From positions 186,001 to 250,000 of the forward strand of contig NZ_QJKD01000004.1 of assembly GCF_003201875.1 (NCBI RefSeq): a DNA stretch of 64,000 bases. The letters are read 5' to 3'. The stretch is from Hungatella effluvii. GTDB lineage: Bacteria; Bacillota; Clostridia; Lachnospirales; Lachnospiraceae. Position 1 is the first letter of the stretch. Each line of letters begins with the position of its first letter. Positions 43,349-54,693 of this stretch are shown piece by piece. The notes under the pieces are model-generated. The model had not been told where the DNA came from and searched no databases. It saw only the letters and a program-made list of their open reading frames with translations. The position numbers and the translations under genes were made by a program.

Positions 43349-44011
43349 ATGGAAGAACTTAACTGCGAAACGGTATTTACCATTCCGGTATTTGGTGGAA
43401 TTCCTATCGCTGAATCCGTAGTGGTGTCGTGGATTATCATGGCGGTGCTGACCATACTTTCCATCTGCCTGGTGAGAAATTTAAAGGTGGAGAATCCTGG
43501 GAAGAAGCAGCTGGTGCTGGAAGTGGCAATCGGCGGCATTTACAAATTCTTTGATGATCTGGTTGGAGAAGAAGGGCGTAGATATATCCCGTATCTGATA
43601 TCCATAGCCATCTACATCGGCGTTGCGAATCTGATCGGTTTAATCGGCTTCAAACCACCAACCAAGGACTTGAATGCGACTGCGGCACTTGCCCTTATGA
43701 GCATCGTATTAATTGAATATGCGGGCTTCCATAAGAAGGGACTTAAGGGATGGGTAAAAAGCTTTGCAGAGCCGGTAGCGATTATCGCTCCGATCAATAT
43801 TCTGGAAATCTTTATTAAACCGTTGTCTTTATGTATGCGTCTTTTTGGCAACGTGCTTGGTTCGTTTGTAGTCATGGAGCTGATTAAGCAGCTCGTAGCG
43901 CCAATCATACCGATTCCGTTCAGCATGTATTTTGACATCTTTGACGGACTCATTCAGGCGTATGTATTCGTATTCTTAACTGCCCTCTTTATCAAAGAAG
44001 CAGTGGAGTAA
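43349..44011 (+). CDS. atpB: F-type ATP synthase subunit a
   Basis: 220 residues from ATG 43349 (GAGAGG upstream); an in-frame GTG at 43316 would add 11 residues. About five membrane helices forming the ion half-channels next to the c ring. The stator Arg lies in KPLSLCMRLFGNVLGSF. The N-terminal VFTIPVFGGIPIAESVV is typical of clostridial subunit a. First gene of the operon a-c-b-delta-alpha-gamma-beta-epsilon; no atpI gene precedes it. Confidence 0.9.
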   Translation: MEELNCETVFTIPVFGGIPIAESVVVSWIIMAVLTILSICLVRNLKVENPGKKQLVLEVAIGGIYKFFDDLVGEEGRRYIPYLISIAIYIGVANLIGLIGFKPPTKDLNATAALALMSIVLIEYAGFHKKGLKGWVKSFAEPVAIIAPINILEIFIKPLSLCMRLFGNVLGSFVVMELIKQLVAPIIPIPFSMYFDIFDGLIQAYVFVFLTALFIKEAVE

Positions 44012-44064
44012 CCAAAGTGTTGGAGTAATCAAAACAATTAAAAAGAGAAAAGGAGATATTTATT

Positions 44065-44283
44065 ATGTTAACAGCTATTGGTGCAGGTATTGCAGTTTTA
44101 ACAGGTGTAGGTGCAGGTGTAGGTATTGGTCTGGCAACTTCAAAGGCAGTAGACGCAATCGCAAGACAGCCTGAGGCAGAAGGCAAGATCAGCAAGGCTT
44201 TATTACTTGGTTGTGCTCTTGCAGAGGCAACTGCTATTTACGGTTTCGTTATCGCTCTGTTAATCATCTTATTCTTAAAATAA
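44065..44283 (+). CDS. atpE: F-type ATP synthase subunit c
   Basis: 72 residues, a two-helix hairpin. Helix 1 [19 protein letters not shown], polar loop RQPEAEGK, helix 2 with the ion-carrying Glu54 in [11 protein letters not shown]. Sodium-type rings have a Gln where Ile21 stands and Ser/Thr where Ala55 stands, so this ring is predicted to carry protons. AAAGGAGAT precedes the ATG. Confidence 0.95.
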   Translation: MLTAIGAGIAVLTGVGAGVGIGLATSKAVDAIARQPEAEGKISKALLLGCALAEATAIYGFVIALLIILFLK

Positions 44284-44334
44284 TGCCTGACAGACAAAAC
44301 GTTAAGAATATAGATAGAAAGGCAGGCGAATTCG

Positions 44335-44835
44335 ATGTTACGTTTGGATTTTAACCTTGTGTGGAACATCGTCAATGTCATCGTCCTGTATCTTCTGCTC
44401 AAGCATTTCCTGATTAAGCCGGTGATGGATATCATGAACAAACGCCAGACTATGGTGGATCAAAGCATCACAAATGCAAGGGCATCCGAGTCTCAGGCGT
44501 CCGAGCTTAAAAGCCAGTATGAAGAGAAGCTGGCGGCGTCGGCGGAAGAAGGAAAGAAGCTTGTGGAAGAGGCAAAGGCAGAGGCGAAGACCGTACAGGA
44601 ACGCATGATAAAAGAAGCCGGAGAGCAGGCGGACAGAATTATCGAAAATGCCCACAAGACGGCGAATGCGGACCAGGAAAAGGCAATGAGGGAAGCGGAA
44701 GCGCAGATTGCAGGTCTGGTACTTGCAGCAGCGGCAAAGGTTGTGCAGGGCGAGATGAACGATAGGAAGAACCAGGCACTCTACGACCAGTATATAGCAG
44801 AAGCAGGTGATTCTCATGACGCAGGCAGCAAATAA
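44335..44835 (+). CDS. atpF: F-type ATP synthase subunit b
   Basis: 166 residues. One N-terminal membrane helix (VWNIVNVIVLYLLLKHFLI) followed by a long Ala/Glu/Lys coiled coil: the peripheral stalk linking subunit a to delta. Ends 20 nt inside the delta gene. Confidence 0.93.
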   Translation: MLRLDFNLVWNIVNVIVLYLLLKHFLIKPVMDIMNKRQTMVDQSITNARASESQASELKSQYEEKLAASAEEGKKLVEEAKAEAKTVQERMIKEAGEQADRIIENAHKTANADQEKAMREAEAQIAGLVLAAAAKVVQGEMNDRKNQALYDQYIAEAGDSHDAGSK

Positions 44836-45319
44836 TTACGGACAGGTGCTTTACGAACTGAAGGTTCCAAAGGAGATGGTGGAAGAAGCGGAGGTGCTGT
44901 TTCGCGAGGTTCCCCAGCTTAAGGAAGCCCTCGTAAGCCCTGTGGTGAAAAAAAGCGAAAAAAACCGCGTCATTGACCGGGTATTTCCAGCAGAGCTGAG
45001 GAATTTTCTTAAGGTGCTCTGTGGACATCAGGACATGGGCGAGGTCGAAGATGTATTCGAAGCGTACCATGCCTATGCATGCGAACAGGAAGGCAGTCTG
45101 CGAGCAACGTTGTATTACGTGACGGAGCCGGACGCAGAGCAGCTTAAGAAAATTAAGCAGATGCTGATGAAGAAATACCAGAAACAGGATGTGGAACTCC
45201 GCCTTGTTAAGGATTCCAGTCTGGGCGGAGGATTTGTGATCCGCACCGGCGATATGGAGACAGACTGGAGTATAAAAGGACGTATGAAACAGTTAGAGCA
45301 TATATTGATGCGGAGGTGA
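44816..45319 (+). CDS. atpH: F-type ATP synthase subunit delta
   Basis: 167 residues from ATG 44816 (GCAGGTGATT upstream). Joins the stalk to the head. N-terminal helical bundle ([32 protein letters not shown]) and C-terminal [14 protein letters not shown] signature. Overlaps subunit b by 20 nt, so coupled translation is expected. Confidence 0.92.
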   Translation: MTQAANNYGQVLYELKVPKEMVEEAEVLFREVPQLKEALVSPVVKKSEKNRVIDRVFPAELRNFLKVLCGHQDMGEVEDVFEAYHAYACEQEGSLRATLYYVTEPDAEQLKKIKQMLMKKYQKQDVELRLVKDSSLGGGFVIRTGDMETDWSIKGRMKQLEHILMRR

Positions 45320-45324
45320 GAAGC

Positions 45325-46833
45325 GTGGGTTCAATCAATTCAGATGAGATTATCTCCATCTTAAGAAGCGAGATTGAAGATTATGACGTACATGCAAGAG
45401 ACCAGGAGGTCGGAACGGTCATCGGAATCGGTGACGGAATCGCGACGATTTATGGAATTGACCACGCCATGTACGGCGAAATCGTTATCTTTGATAACGG
45501 TGTAAAAGGTATGGTACAGGATATCAGACGGGACGACATCGGTTGTATCCTGTTTGGTTCAGATAGAGAGATTAAAGAGGGATGCAAGGTTACGAGAACA
45601 AAGAAACGTGCCGGTATCCCGGTTGGCGACGCTTATATAGGAAGAGTTGTCAACGCATTGGGCGCAGCAATCGACGGGAAAGGCGACATCAAGTCCGATG
45701 ATTACCGCCCGATTGAGAATGAGGCGCCTGGTATCATTGACAGAAAGAGCGTTTCGGTACCTATGGAGACGGGAATCCTGGCAATTGACTCCATGTTCCC
45801 CATCGGCCGCGGCCAGCGTGAGCTGATCATTGGCGACCGTCAGACCGGTAAAACCTCAATTGCCATCGATGCCATTTTAAATCAGAAGGGCAAAGATACG
45901 ATCTGCATCTACGTGGCGGTAGGCCAGAAGGCTTCCACCGTTGCGAAGATGGTCAATACATTAAGCCAGTATGGAGCCATGGATTATACCATCGTTCTGT
46001 CCTCGACAGCCAGTGAACCGGCTCCGCTTCAGTATATCGCTCCCTATTCCGGAACGGCTCTGGCAGAGTACTTCATGTATCAGGGAAAAGATGTGCTGAT
46101 TGTTTACGACGATTTGTCGAAACACGCGGTTGCTTACCGTGCGCTGTCTTTACTCCTTGAGCGTTCTCCGGGACGTGAGGCATATCCGGGCGACGTGTTC
46201 TATCTGCATTCCAGGCTTCTGGAGAGATCCAGCAGACTGAGTGAGGAAAAAGGCGGCGGTTCCATTACGGCACTGCCGATTATTGAGACACAGGCCGGAG
46301 ATGTTTCGGCATATATTCCGACAAACGTTATCTCCATCACGGACGGACAGATATTCCTGGAGAGCGATTTATTCTTCTCCGGTATGAGACCTGCGGTCAA
46401 CGTGGGACTTTCCGTATCCCGTGTCGGCGGCGCAGCTCAGACAAAGGCCATGAAGAAGGCGGCAGGAAGCCTTCGTATCGACCTGGCCCAGTGCCGTGAG
46501 ATGGAAGTATTTACCCAGTTCAGTTCGGACCTCGATCCGGCGACGAAGGAGATGATCCAGTACGGCAAGGGACTGACAGAGATGTTAAAGCAGCCGCTCT
46601 GCCATCCGATGAGCTTACACGATCAGGTCATCAGCCTGGTAGCCGCTAATAACCGGCTTCTTCTCGATGTAGAAGTGTCAAAGATCAAGGGCTTCCAGAA
46701 GGAAATGCTGGCATTCTTTGAGCAGAAGCATCCGGAAATCGTGAAGGAGATCGAAGAGAAGAAAGTTCTTTCCGAGGAACTTAAGCAGAGCATATTAGAC
46801 GGCGTGAAAGAATTCAAACAGAAGCAGGTGTAA
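45325..46833 (+). CDS. atpA: F-type ATP synthase subunit alpha
   Basis: 502 residues from GTG 45325, with CGGAGG spaced 9 nt; the GTG at 45316 is too close to it. Regulatory nucleotide-binding subunit of the F1 head. P-loop [34 protein letters not shown] and [18 protein letters not shown] all present. Overlaps none; 6 bp after delta. Confidence 0.96.
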   Translation: MGSINSDEIISILRSEIEDYDVHARDQEVGTVIGIGDGIATIYGIDHAMYGEIVIFDNGVKGMVQDIRRDDIGCILFGSDREIKEGCKVTRTKKRAGIPVGDAYIGRVVNALGAAIDGKGDIKSDDYRPIENEAPGIIDRKSVSVPMETGILAIDSMFPIGRGQRELIIGDRQTGKTSIAIDAILNQKGKDTICIYVAVGQKASTVAKMVNTLSQYGAMDYTIVLSSTASEPAPLQYIAPYSGTALAEYFMYQGKDVLIVYDDLSKHAVAYRALSLLLERSPGREAYPGDVFYLHSRLLERSSRLSEEKGGGSITALPIIETQAGDVSAYIPTNVISITDGQIFLESDLFFSGMRPAVNVGLSVSRVGGAAQTKAMKKAAGSLRIDLAQCREMEVFTQFSSDLDPATKEMIQYGKGLTEMLKQPLCHPMSLHDQVISLVAANNRLLLDVEVSKIKGFQKEMLAFFEQKHPEIVKEIEEKKVLSEELKQSILDGVKEFKQKQV

Positions 46834-46836
46834 GAT

Positions 46837-49181
<2,345 letters not shown>

Positions 49182-49193
49182 AGGTGATGGCCT

Positions 49194-49610
49194 GTGAGCG
49201 CAAATACATTTTTTCTGCAGATCATTGCAACTGACAAGGTGTTCTTTAAGGGACCGTGCCAGAAGCTCATCATTCCTCTGTTAGACGGAGAAAAAGAGGT
49301 TCTGCCGCACCATGAGGACATGGTAATTGCAGTTACGATCGGCGAGATGAGACTGATGAATGAAAGCGGCGAATGGATTAACGGCGTGGTAGGCGATGGT
49401 TTTGTACAGATTATCAACAACCGTGTCACCCTTCTGGTGGATACTGCGGAACGTCCTGAGGATATTGACGAGAGGCGTGCCGAGGAGGCCAGGGAGAGGG
49501 CCGAGGAGCAGCTCAGACAGAGTAAGAGCATCCAGGAACATTCGCATTTCGAGGCGTCGCTGGCGAGGTCGCTGGCGAGGCTGAGGCTGAAGCATAAGTA
49601 TGAGATTTAA
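49194..49610 (+). CDS. atpC: F-type ATP synthase subunit epsilon
   Basis: 138 residues, GTG start with GAGGTGAT upstream. N-terminal beta sandwich (FFLQIIATDKVFFKGPC, LPHHEDMVIAVTIGEMR) and C-terminal helical hairpin rich in Arg/Glu (ERRAEEARERAEEQLRQ). Rotor subunit with inhibitory function. Last gene of the operon. Confidence 0.93.
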   Translation: MSANTFFLQIIATDKVFFKGPCQKLIIPLLDGEKEVLPHHEDMVIAVTIGEMRLMNESGEWINGVVGDGFVQIINNRVTLLVDTAERPEDIDERRAEEARERAEEQLRQSKSIQEHSHFEASLARSLARLRLKHKYEI

Positions 49611-49617
49611 TAAATAG

Positions 49618-49686
49618 AGAAAGCTTCTGCAAAGGCACCGGGCAAACGTAATGTTTGACGGGCGGTGCTTTTGCGGAAGCTTTTTC
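49618..49686 (+). terminator. Terminator of the F-type ATPase operon
   Basis: A long stem pairing GAAAGCTTCTGCAAAGGCACCG with CGGTGCTTTTGCGGAAGC (small mismatches), followed by TTTTTCT. Confidence 0.88.
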
Positions 49687-49729
49687 TATTCCCGGCAGCA
49701 GCCAGGCGGCATGCATCTTCTCTTATTTC

Positions 49730-50554
49730 TCAATGGGTATCAATACTTTTAATACTTTCAATACTTCTTACCATAGCATACTGCCCCAGTTCCTTAAAAC
49801 CGATCTTGCGGTAGATGGCGCCGGCCTCCGGGTTATCATAGAAGAGACAGAGAAATTTCATGCCATCCGCCAGACAGTCCCGGCACAAACGGTTTACCAG
49901 CCGGGTGGCGTATCCGCGGCCTCTGTATTCGGGCAGAGTCGCAACGCTGACGACCATGGCCGACATGGAGTTTTCGGCTGAGGTTCCGGCTACGGCTGCA
50001 AGCGTCCCATGTTCAAAGACCCCGTACATCCGGCCTTCGTTGGTCATGGAACTCATAATATCTACCCGGTTTTCCTCCTCCGTCTTACTCCGCATGGAGA
50101 AGAATTCATCGATCTGTTTTAACAGTGCATAGATTGCATCAATATCATCAGGGACTAGGCGTCTTGCTGGAAAAGCGGGATCATCGGGGCTGGTCGGCCG
50201 GTCAAGCCTTGCCAGATACGTGGGAACCAGCTCAAGACCCTTTAAAAGCGGTATCAGGGGCTCGATCAGTTCCCGCTTCCCGCTTAAATTGCGCATCTGG
50301 AAACCGGAGAGAAATCCGGCGACTTCAGCCTTGTTGTAATCTGTGGTATGACTGTAGAACAGGAAATTGTTCCTGTAATCCAGAATAAAGTAGGGAAGTG
50401 TCCCCCCTGTCCAGGTGTCGGCCGTGTACACGGAGACATTTTCCGACTCCAGACCGTAGTTTTCCAAATCCCCGATAAGGAAGAGGTTGAATTCCGGTTC
50501 CAGAAGGGCATAGGCCATGGCATCGTTAAAATGTGAAGCAGTTAGTTTTTTCAT
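49730..50554 (-). CDS. GNAT-family N-acetyltransferase
   Basis: 274 residues. The C-terminal half (about 130-265) is a GNAT domain: acetyl-CoA loop in VSVATLPEYRGRGYATRLV and LCLFYDNPEAGAIYRKIGF. The N-terminal half is an FR47-like partner fold with few conserved residues (EFNLFLIGDLENYG). Substrate unknown. Monocistronic on the minus strand, with its own ribosome site GGAGGGAGAATTT. Confidence 0.85.
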   Translation of the reverse strand: MKKLTASHFNDAMAYALLEPEFNLFLIGDLENYGLESENVSVYTADTWTGGTLPYFILDYRNNFLFYSHTTDYNKAEVAGFLSGFQMRNLSGKRELIEPLIPLLKGLELVPTYLARLDRPTSPDDPAFPARRLVPDDIDAIYALLKQIDEFFSMRSKTEEENRVDIMSSMTNEGRMYGVFEHGTLAAVAGTSAENSMSAMVVSVATLPEYRGRGYATRLVNRLCRDCLADGMKFLCLFYDNPEAGAIYRKIGFKELGQYAMVRSIESIKSIDTH

Positions 50555-50665
50555 AAATTCTCCCTCCTCAGACTGAATGTCAGATGCAAACAGAACGTGA
50601 TGGTATCAGTATAGCAGAGAAGGAAAAATTTTCCAAGTGGCTGGATTTACGAAATAAGGTAAGTA

Positions 50666-50710
50666 AAAAGAAGCGAAACGGTCCATAACAAAAACCGTTT
50701 CGCTTCTTTT
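50666..50710 (-). terminator. Terminator of the ZIP transporter gene
   Basis: AAAAGAAGCGAAACGGT pairs with ACCGTTTCGCTTCTTTT; T runs on both sides. Placed to end the minus-strand ZIP gene. Confidence 0.82.
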
Positions 50711-50751
50711 CATATAAATAACATCGTATAAATAACATCTCATAAATATTA

Positions 50752-51561
50752 TCACCCAAGTGCCACATCCAGTATCATCATAATGACAAATCCCCCCATA
50801 ACGCCTAATGTACCGGCGTTGGAGTGTTCACCTAAATGAGCCTCGGGAATCAGTTCTTCCACTACGACATAGAGCATGGCGCCTGCGGCGAAGGACAGCA
50901 GCCAGGGCATCAGAGGCTCGATGGCGCCTGCCACCAGCACCGTGAGGATACCGAAGATGGGTTCTACGATACCCGACATACTGCCGCGGAAGAATGCCTT
51001 ACCGGTGGAAAGACCTTCCTGACGCAATGGAAGGGAGATTGCCGCGCCTTCCGGAAAATTTTGAATACCGATACCGATGGCGAGAGCCATGGCTGCGGTG
51101 TAGAGCGCCGGATCGTTGCCGTGCTGTGCGGCCAATGCGAAAGACAGGCCGACCGCCATGCCCTCCGGTATGTTGTGAAGCGTAACCGCCATGACTAACA
51201 GGGTGGTCCGCTTCCAGCTGGAGGAGACGCCTTCCGCCTCGTTGCACCCCGGGTTACTGCAGTCCGGGTGAAGGTGGGGGAGAAAGGTATCGAGAGCGAT
51301 CAGGAAGAAGACACCCAGTAAAAAGCCTCCTGCAGCGGGAATCCATCCGATGCCTCCGTTTAAGGAAGCTTCCTCAATTGCAGGAATCAGCAGTGACCAT
51401 ACGGAAGCCGCTATCATGACTCCGGCAGCAAATCCCAGAAAAATTCTCTGTACGGCTGCATTGACTTCTTTGCGAAAGAAAAAAACTACAGACGCGCCCA
51501 GCGTGGTCATTAAAAATGTAAATCCGGTTCCGCCGGCCGCCCATAATAAAGACGTACTCAT
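50752..51561 (-). CDS. ZIP-family divalent metal transporter
   Basis: 269 residues from ATG 51561, chosen for AAAGGAGGTTTTATT. About eight membrane helices. Metal-binding helices 4 and 5 carry HNIPEGMAVGLSF and QNFPEGAAISLPL, the ZIP signature (the second has Gln for the usual His). A His/Cys-containing loop (HLHPDCSNPGCNEAE) lies between helices 3 and 4. Imports zinc, iron or manganese. Its promoter overlaps a candidate metal-regulator site. Confidence 0.9.
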   Translation of the reverse strand: MSTSLLWAAGGTGFTFLMTTLGASVVFFFRKEVNAAVQRIFLGFAAGVMIAASVWSLLIPAIEEASLNGGIGWIPAAGGFLLGVFFLIALDTFLPHLHPDCSNPGCNEAEGVSSSWKRTTLLVMAVTLHNIPEGMAVGLSFALAAQHGNDPALYTAAMALAIGIGIQNFPEGAAISLPLRQEGLSTGKAFFRGSMSGIVEPIFGILTVLVAGAIEPLMPWLLSFAAGAMLYVVVEELIPEAHLGEHSNAGTLGVMGGFVIMMILDVALG

Positions 51562-51584
51562 AATAAAACCTCCTTTCGGTTTTT

Positions 51585-51604
51585 GAGTTAGCAAAATCTA
51601 ACTC
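51585..51604. promoter_or_regulatory. Candidate metal-regulator operator
   Basis: A perfect 7-bp inverted repeat, GAGTTAG-N6-CTAACTC, at the predicted transcription start of the ZIP gene. The GTTAG/CTAAC half sites resemble DtxR/IdeR/MntR-type operators; the regulator is not in the window. Confidence 0.5.
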
Positions 51605-51609
51605 TATCT

Positions 51610-51638
51610 AGTATACCATATCAGTTCTGACTGTGCAA
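51610..51638 (-). promoter_or_regulatory. Promoter of the ZIP transporter gene
   Basis: Minus strand TTGCAC (51638-51633), 17-nt spacer, TATACT (51615-51610). Confidence 0.75.
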
Positions 51639-51755
51639 TAAAGGGGAAATGAACGGTTACAATCAATTTGCCGTATGAGATAAATTTCCTTCCCTTTTCC
51701 CCTGCAAATGTGCTAAAATAGACCTGATTCGACAAAAGGAAAGGAATCCCGTTTT

Positions 51756-53297
51756 ATGAATAAAAAAGCAAGATGGTACACACCTTTAATACATAAAGTG
51801 CTCCTGGCCGCGGCAGTCACTGCGGTTTTGGGAGGATGCGGAAAAAAGATTGATGCAGAGCAGGGGACACAGGCGTCTGAGCCCTCTTCCATCTCGATTG
51901 AGCTGGAGACAGAGAAGAATCCGGAGCCGGTAAAGATCTTGACTATCGGAGAAGCGCCTATACCGGATCTGCCGGATCTTCCGGTTTTGGATGAAAATCC
52001 TGTTCCGGAGTATCTTCGCAATGGCGTGGAACACCCCATAGTGGCAAGCCTTCAGCAGCGGCTGATGGATCTGGGATTTATGGACAATGATGAGCCCACC
52101 CAGTATTTTGGTACTATGACTGAATCCGCAGTTAAGACCTTTCAAAGGCAGAATCAGCTGGCGCAGGACGGAATTGTGGGCCCGGAGACGTTGAATGCAA
52201 TTATGACACCTTCCGCCAAGTATTATGCAGTCTCAAAGGATGTAGACGGCGACGATATCAAGCGTATTCAGAACCGCCTTTATGAACTGGGGTATCTGGC
52301 GACCGGTGATCTGGTGACCGGGCATTTCGGTGACGATACGGAGGCCGCGGTAATTAAGCTCCAGGAGGTCAATGGACTGAATGTTGACGGCAAGGTGGGG
52401 CGGCAGACGATTAACCTTCTGTACAGTGATGAGATCAGACCGAATTTTCTCTCCTATGGCGAGAAGAGCGATGTGGTGCTGGCGAGTCAGACACGTCTGA
52501 AGGAGCTGGGATACTTGACAACCACGCCGGACGGCTCGTATGGCGATGATACGGCGGCAGCGGTCAAGCAGTTCCAGGCGCGAAACGACCTGGTGGTTGA
52601 CGGTTATCTCGGGCCGTCCACCCGTGTGGCTTTAAACAGCGCTGAGGCGCAGGCTAACGGCCTGATGCTGGGGGAACAGGGAGAGACCGTTACCCGGATC
52701 CAGCAGCTGTTAAATAAATACGGCTATTTATCTTCGGCCAATGTTACCGGCTATTACGGCGAGGTAACGGAAAAGGCGGTGAAGTCTTTCCAAAGCAACA
52801 ACGGCCTTACTGCAGACGGTTCTGTAGGCCGTCAGACGATGAATAAACTGACGGGAAGCAGCGTAAAGAAGGCCGGGGCAGGCGGTTCATCCGGAGGCAG
52901 CAGCGGTTCCAAGGGCGGAACGGTAAAAGGCGGCTCCGGTGTCAGCGGTTTGCTGTCCATCGCCAGATCCAAGCTGGGCTGTCCATACGTTTATGGTGCA
53001 AAAGGGCCGAACGCGTTTGACTGCTCCGGCTTCGTCTACTACTGTCTGAATCAGGCGGGAGTACGGCAGAGTTATCTGACCTCGGCCGGATGGCGAAGCG
53101 TAGGAAAATACACGAAGATTACGAATTTCAACAGTCTCCAGGCGGGCGATATCATCGTCGTAAGCGGCCATGTGGGAATCGTGGCAGGCGGCGGGAAGGT
53201 GGTCGACGCATCTTCAAGTAACGGACGTGTCGTAGAACGTGCCCTGAGCAGCTGGTGGAGAAATAACTTTATCTGTGGATGGCGTATATTCGGATAG
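51756..53297 (+). CDS. Lipoprotein with four PG-binding domains and NlpC/P60 peptidase
   Basis: 513 residues. Signal peptide with lipobox VLGGC, so membrane-anchored on the outside. Four PG_binding_1 domains in tandem (each with a QxxLxxLGY...FGxxTExAVKxFQ...DGxVGxxT pattern), at roughly 95-155, 165-225, 238-295 and 303-365. A Gly/Ser-rich linker leads to the NlpC/P60 domain (about 395-513) with catalytic Cys in FDCSGFVYY and His in SGHVGIVAG. It cleaves D-Glu-type peptide bonds in peptidoglycan. Four binding domains are many for one endopeptidase. Confidence 0.92.
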   Translation: MNKKARWYTPLIHKVLLAAAVTAVLGGCGKKIDAEQGTQASEPSSISIELETEKNPEPVKILTIGEAPIPDLPDLPVLDENPVPEYLRNGVEHPIVASLQQRLMDLGFMDNDEPTQYFGTMTESAVKTFQRQNQLAQDGIVGPETLNAIMTPSAKYYAVSKDVDGDDIKRIQNRLYELGYLATGDLVTGHFGDDTEAAVIKLQEVNGLNVDGKVGRQTINLLYSDEIRPNFLSYGEKSDVVLASQTRLKELGYLTTTPDGSYGDDTAAAVKQFQARNDLVVDGYLGPSTRVALNSAEAQANGLMLGEQGETVTRIQQLLNKYGYLSSANVTGYYGEVTEKAVKSFQSNNGLTADGSVGRQTMNKLTGSSVKKAGAGGSSGGSSGSKGGTVKGGSGVSGLLSIARSKLGCPYVYGAKGPNAFDCSGFVYYCLNQAGVRQSYLTSAGWRSVGKYTKITNFNSLQAGDIIVVSGHVGIVAGGGKVVDASSSNGRVVERALSSWWRNNFICGWRIFG

Positions 53298-53317
53298 GAA
53301 TGGTTCAAAATAAGGAT

Positions 53318-54679
53318 ATGAAAAAAGAGAGAAAAGCAGTAAACATGATAACCGATTCACCGGGCAGAGCCATGCTTCTGTTCGCTCTGCCGATGATTCT
53401 GGGTAATTTATTTCAGCAGTTTTATAATATTATGGACTCGGTCGTCGTAGGCCGGTTCGTAAGTGAGGAGGCGCTGGCATCTGTCGGCGCTTCCTATTCC
53501 ATTACCAATGTCTTTATTGCCATCGCCATCGGCGGAGGCATTGGAAGCTCTGTGGTAGTGTCTCAGTTCCTGGGCGCGAAGCAGCTGGGGAATATGAAGA
53601 CGGCGATCTCCACGACACTGATCAACTTCCTGACGCTGAGCGTACTTCTCGGCACGCTGGGATTTTTGCTTAACGAGCCGATTCTGGCGTGGATGAACAC
53701 ACCGGAAAATGTATTTGCAGATGCCTCCGTGTATTTAAGCATCTACTTTGTGGGACTTCCGTTTCTGTTTATGTACAACGTACAGGCGGCTATATTCCAG
53801 TCGCTGGGCGATTCCAGAACGCCGCTCTATCTCCTGATCTTTTCGTCGCTTCTGAATATTGTGCTGGATTTGCTCTTCGTAATCCGGTTCCATCAGGGAG
53901 TCGCAGGCGTTGCAGTGGCGACGCTGATGGCTCAGGGGCTGTCGGCGGTGATCTCCTTCACCATATTACTGAAGCGTCTGAAAGCGTATGAGGCGACGGA
54001 GGCGTTTCATTTTTACGACATGAAGATGATGATCAATATGATGCGGGTGGCGATCCCTTCCACGCTTCAGCAGTCTATCGTCCATATCGGGATGCTTTTG
54101 GTACAGTCGGTGGTGAACGTCTTCGGTTCCGCGGTCATGGCCGGATTTGCCGCTGGTACCAGGATCGAGTCGATCTGTATCGTACCCATGCTTGCCATCG
54201 GCAATGCCATGTCGACCTTTACCGCACAGAACATCGGAGCCGGGCGTCCGGACCGGGTGAAGCAGGGGTATCGCTACTGCTATGTCATGGTCGGATTCTT
54301 TGCGGTGGTTATCTGCATAATCATGCAGCTTTGGGGGGATCTCTTCATAAGCGGATTCCTAAACGAGGGAAGCGCTGAGACCGCTTTCCAGACCGGTATG
54401 GCGTATGTGCGGTTTATCTCCTTCTTCTTCGTGTTTATCGGCCTGAAGGCGACGACAGACGGTCTGCTGCGGGGCGCGGGAGATGTGGTGGTGTTTACGA
54501 TTGCCAACCTTGTGAATCTGGCGATCCGCGTGATTGTGGCGGCGGTATTTGCCCCGATTATCGGAGTACAGGCGGTATGGTACGCGGTTCCCATGGGATG
54601 GGCCGCAAACTATATCATCTCATTTATGCGGTATCTGACAGGAAAATGGAGCCGGGTTCATCTGATCTCCGGAAAATAA
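53318..54679 (+). CDS. MATE-family multidrug/Na+ antiporter
   Basis: 453 residues from ATG 53318; ATG 53300 and 53345 are alternatives, and no start has ideal ribosome-site spacing. Twelve membrane helices in two MatE halves: LFALPMILGNLFQQFYNIMD begins the first, and VAIPSTLQQSIVHIGMLLVQ the second. The VVVGRFVSEEALASVGAS motif is typical of the DinF/NorM-like clostridial group. It begins only 20 bp after the NlpC/P60 gene and may share its transcript. Substrates unknown. Confidence 0.9.
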   Translation: MKKERKAVNMITDSPGRAMLLFALPMILGNLFQQFYNIMDSVVVGRFVSEEALASVGASYSITNVFIAIAIGGGIGSSVVVSQFLGAKQLGNMKTAISTTLINFLTLSVLLGTLGFLLNEPILAWMNTPENVFADASVYLSIYFVGLPFLFMYNVQAAIFQSLGDSRTPLYLLIFSSLLNIVLDLLFVIRFHQGVAGVAVATLMAQGLSAVISFTILLKRLKAYEATEAFHFYDMKMMINMMRVAIPSTLQQSIVHIGMLLVQSVVNVFGSAVMAGFAAGTRIESICIVPMLAIGNAMSTFTAQNIGAGRPDRVKQGYRYCYVMVGFFAVVICIIMQLWGDLFISGFLNEGSAETAFQTGMAYVRFISFFFVFIGLKATTDGLLRGAGDVVVFTIANLVNLAIRVIVAAVFAPIIGVQAVWYAVPMGWAANYIISFMRYLTGKWSRVHLISGK

Positions 54680-54693
54680 AAAAACAGGAATAT

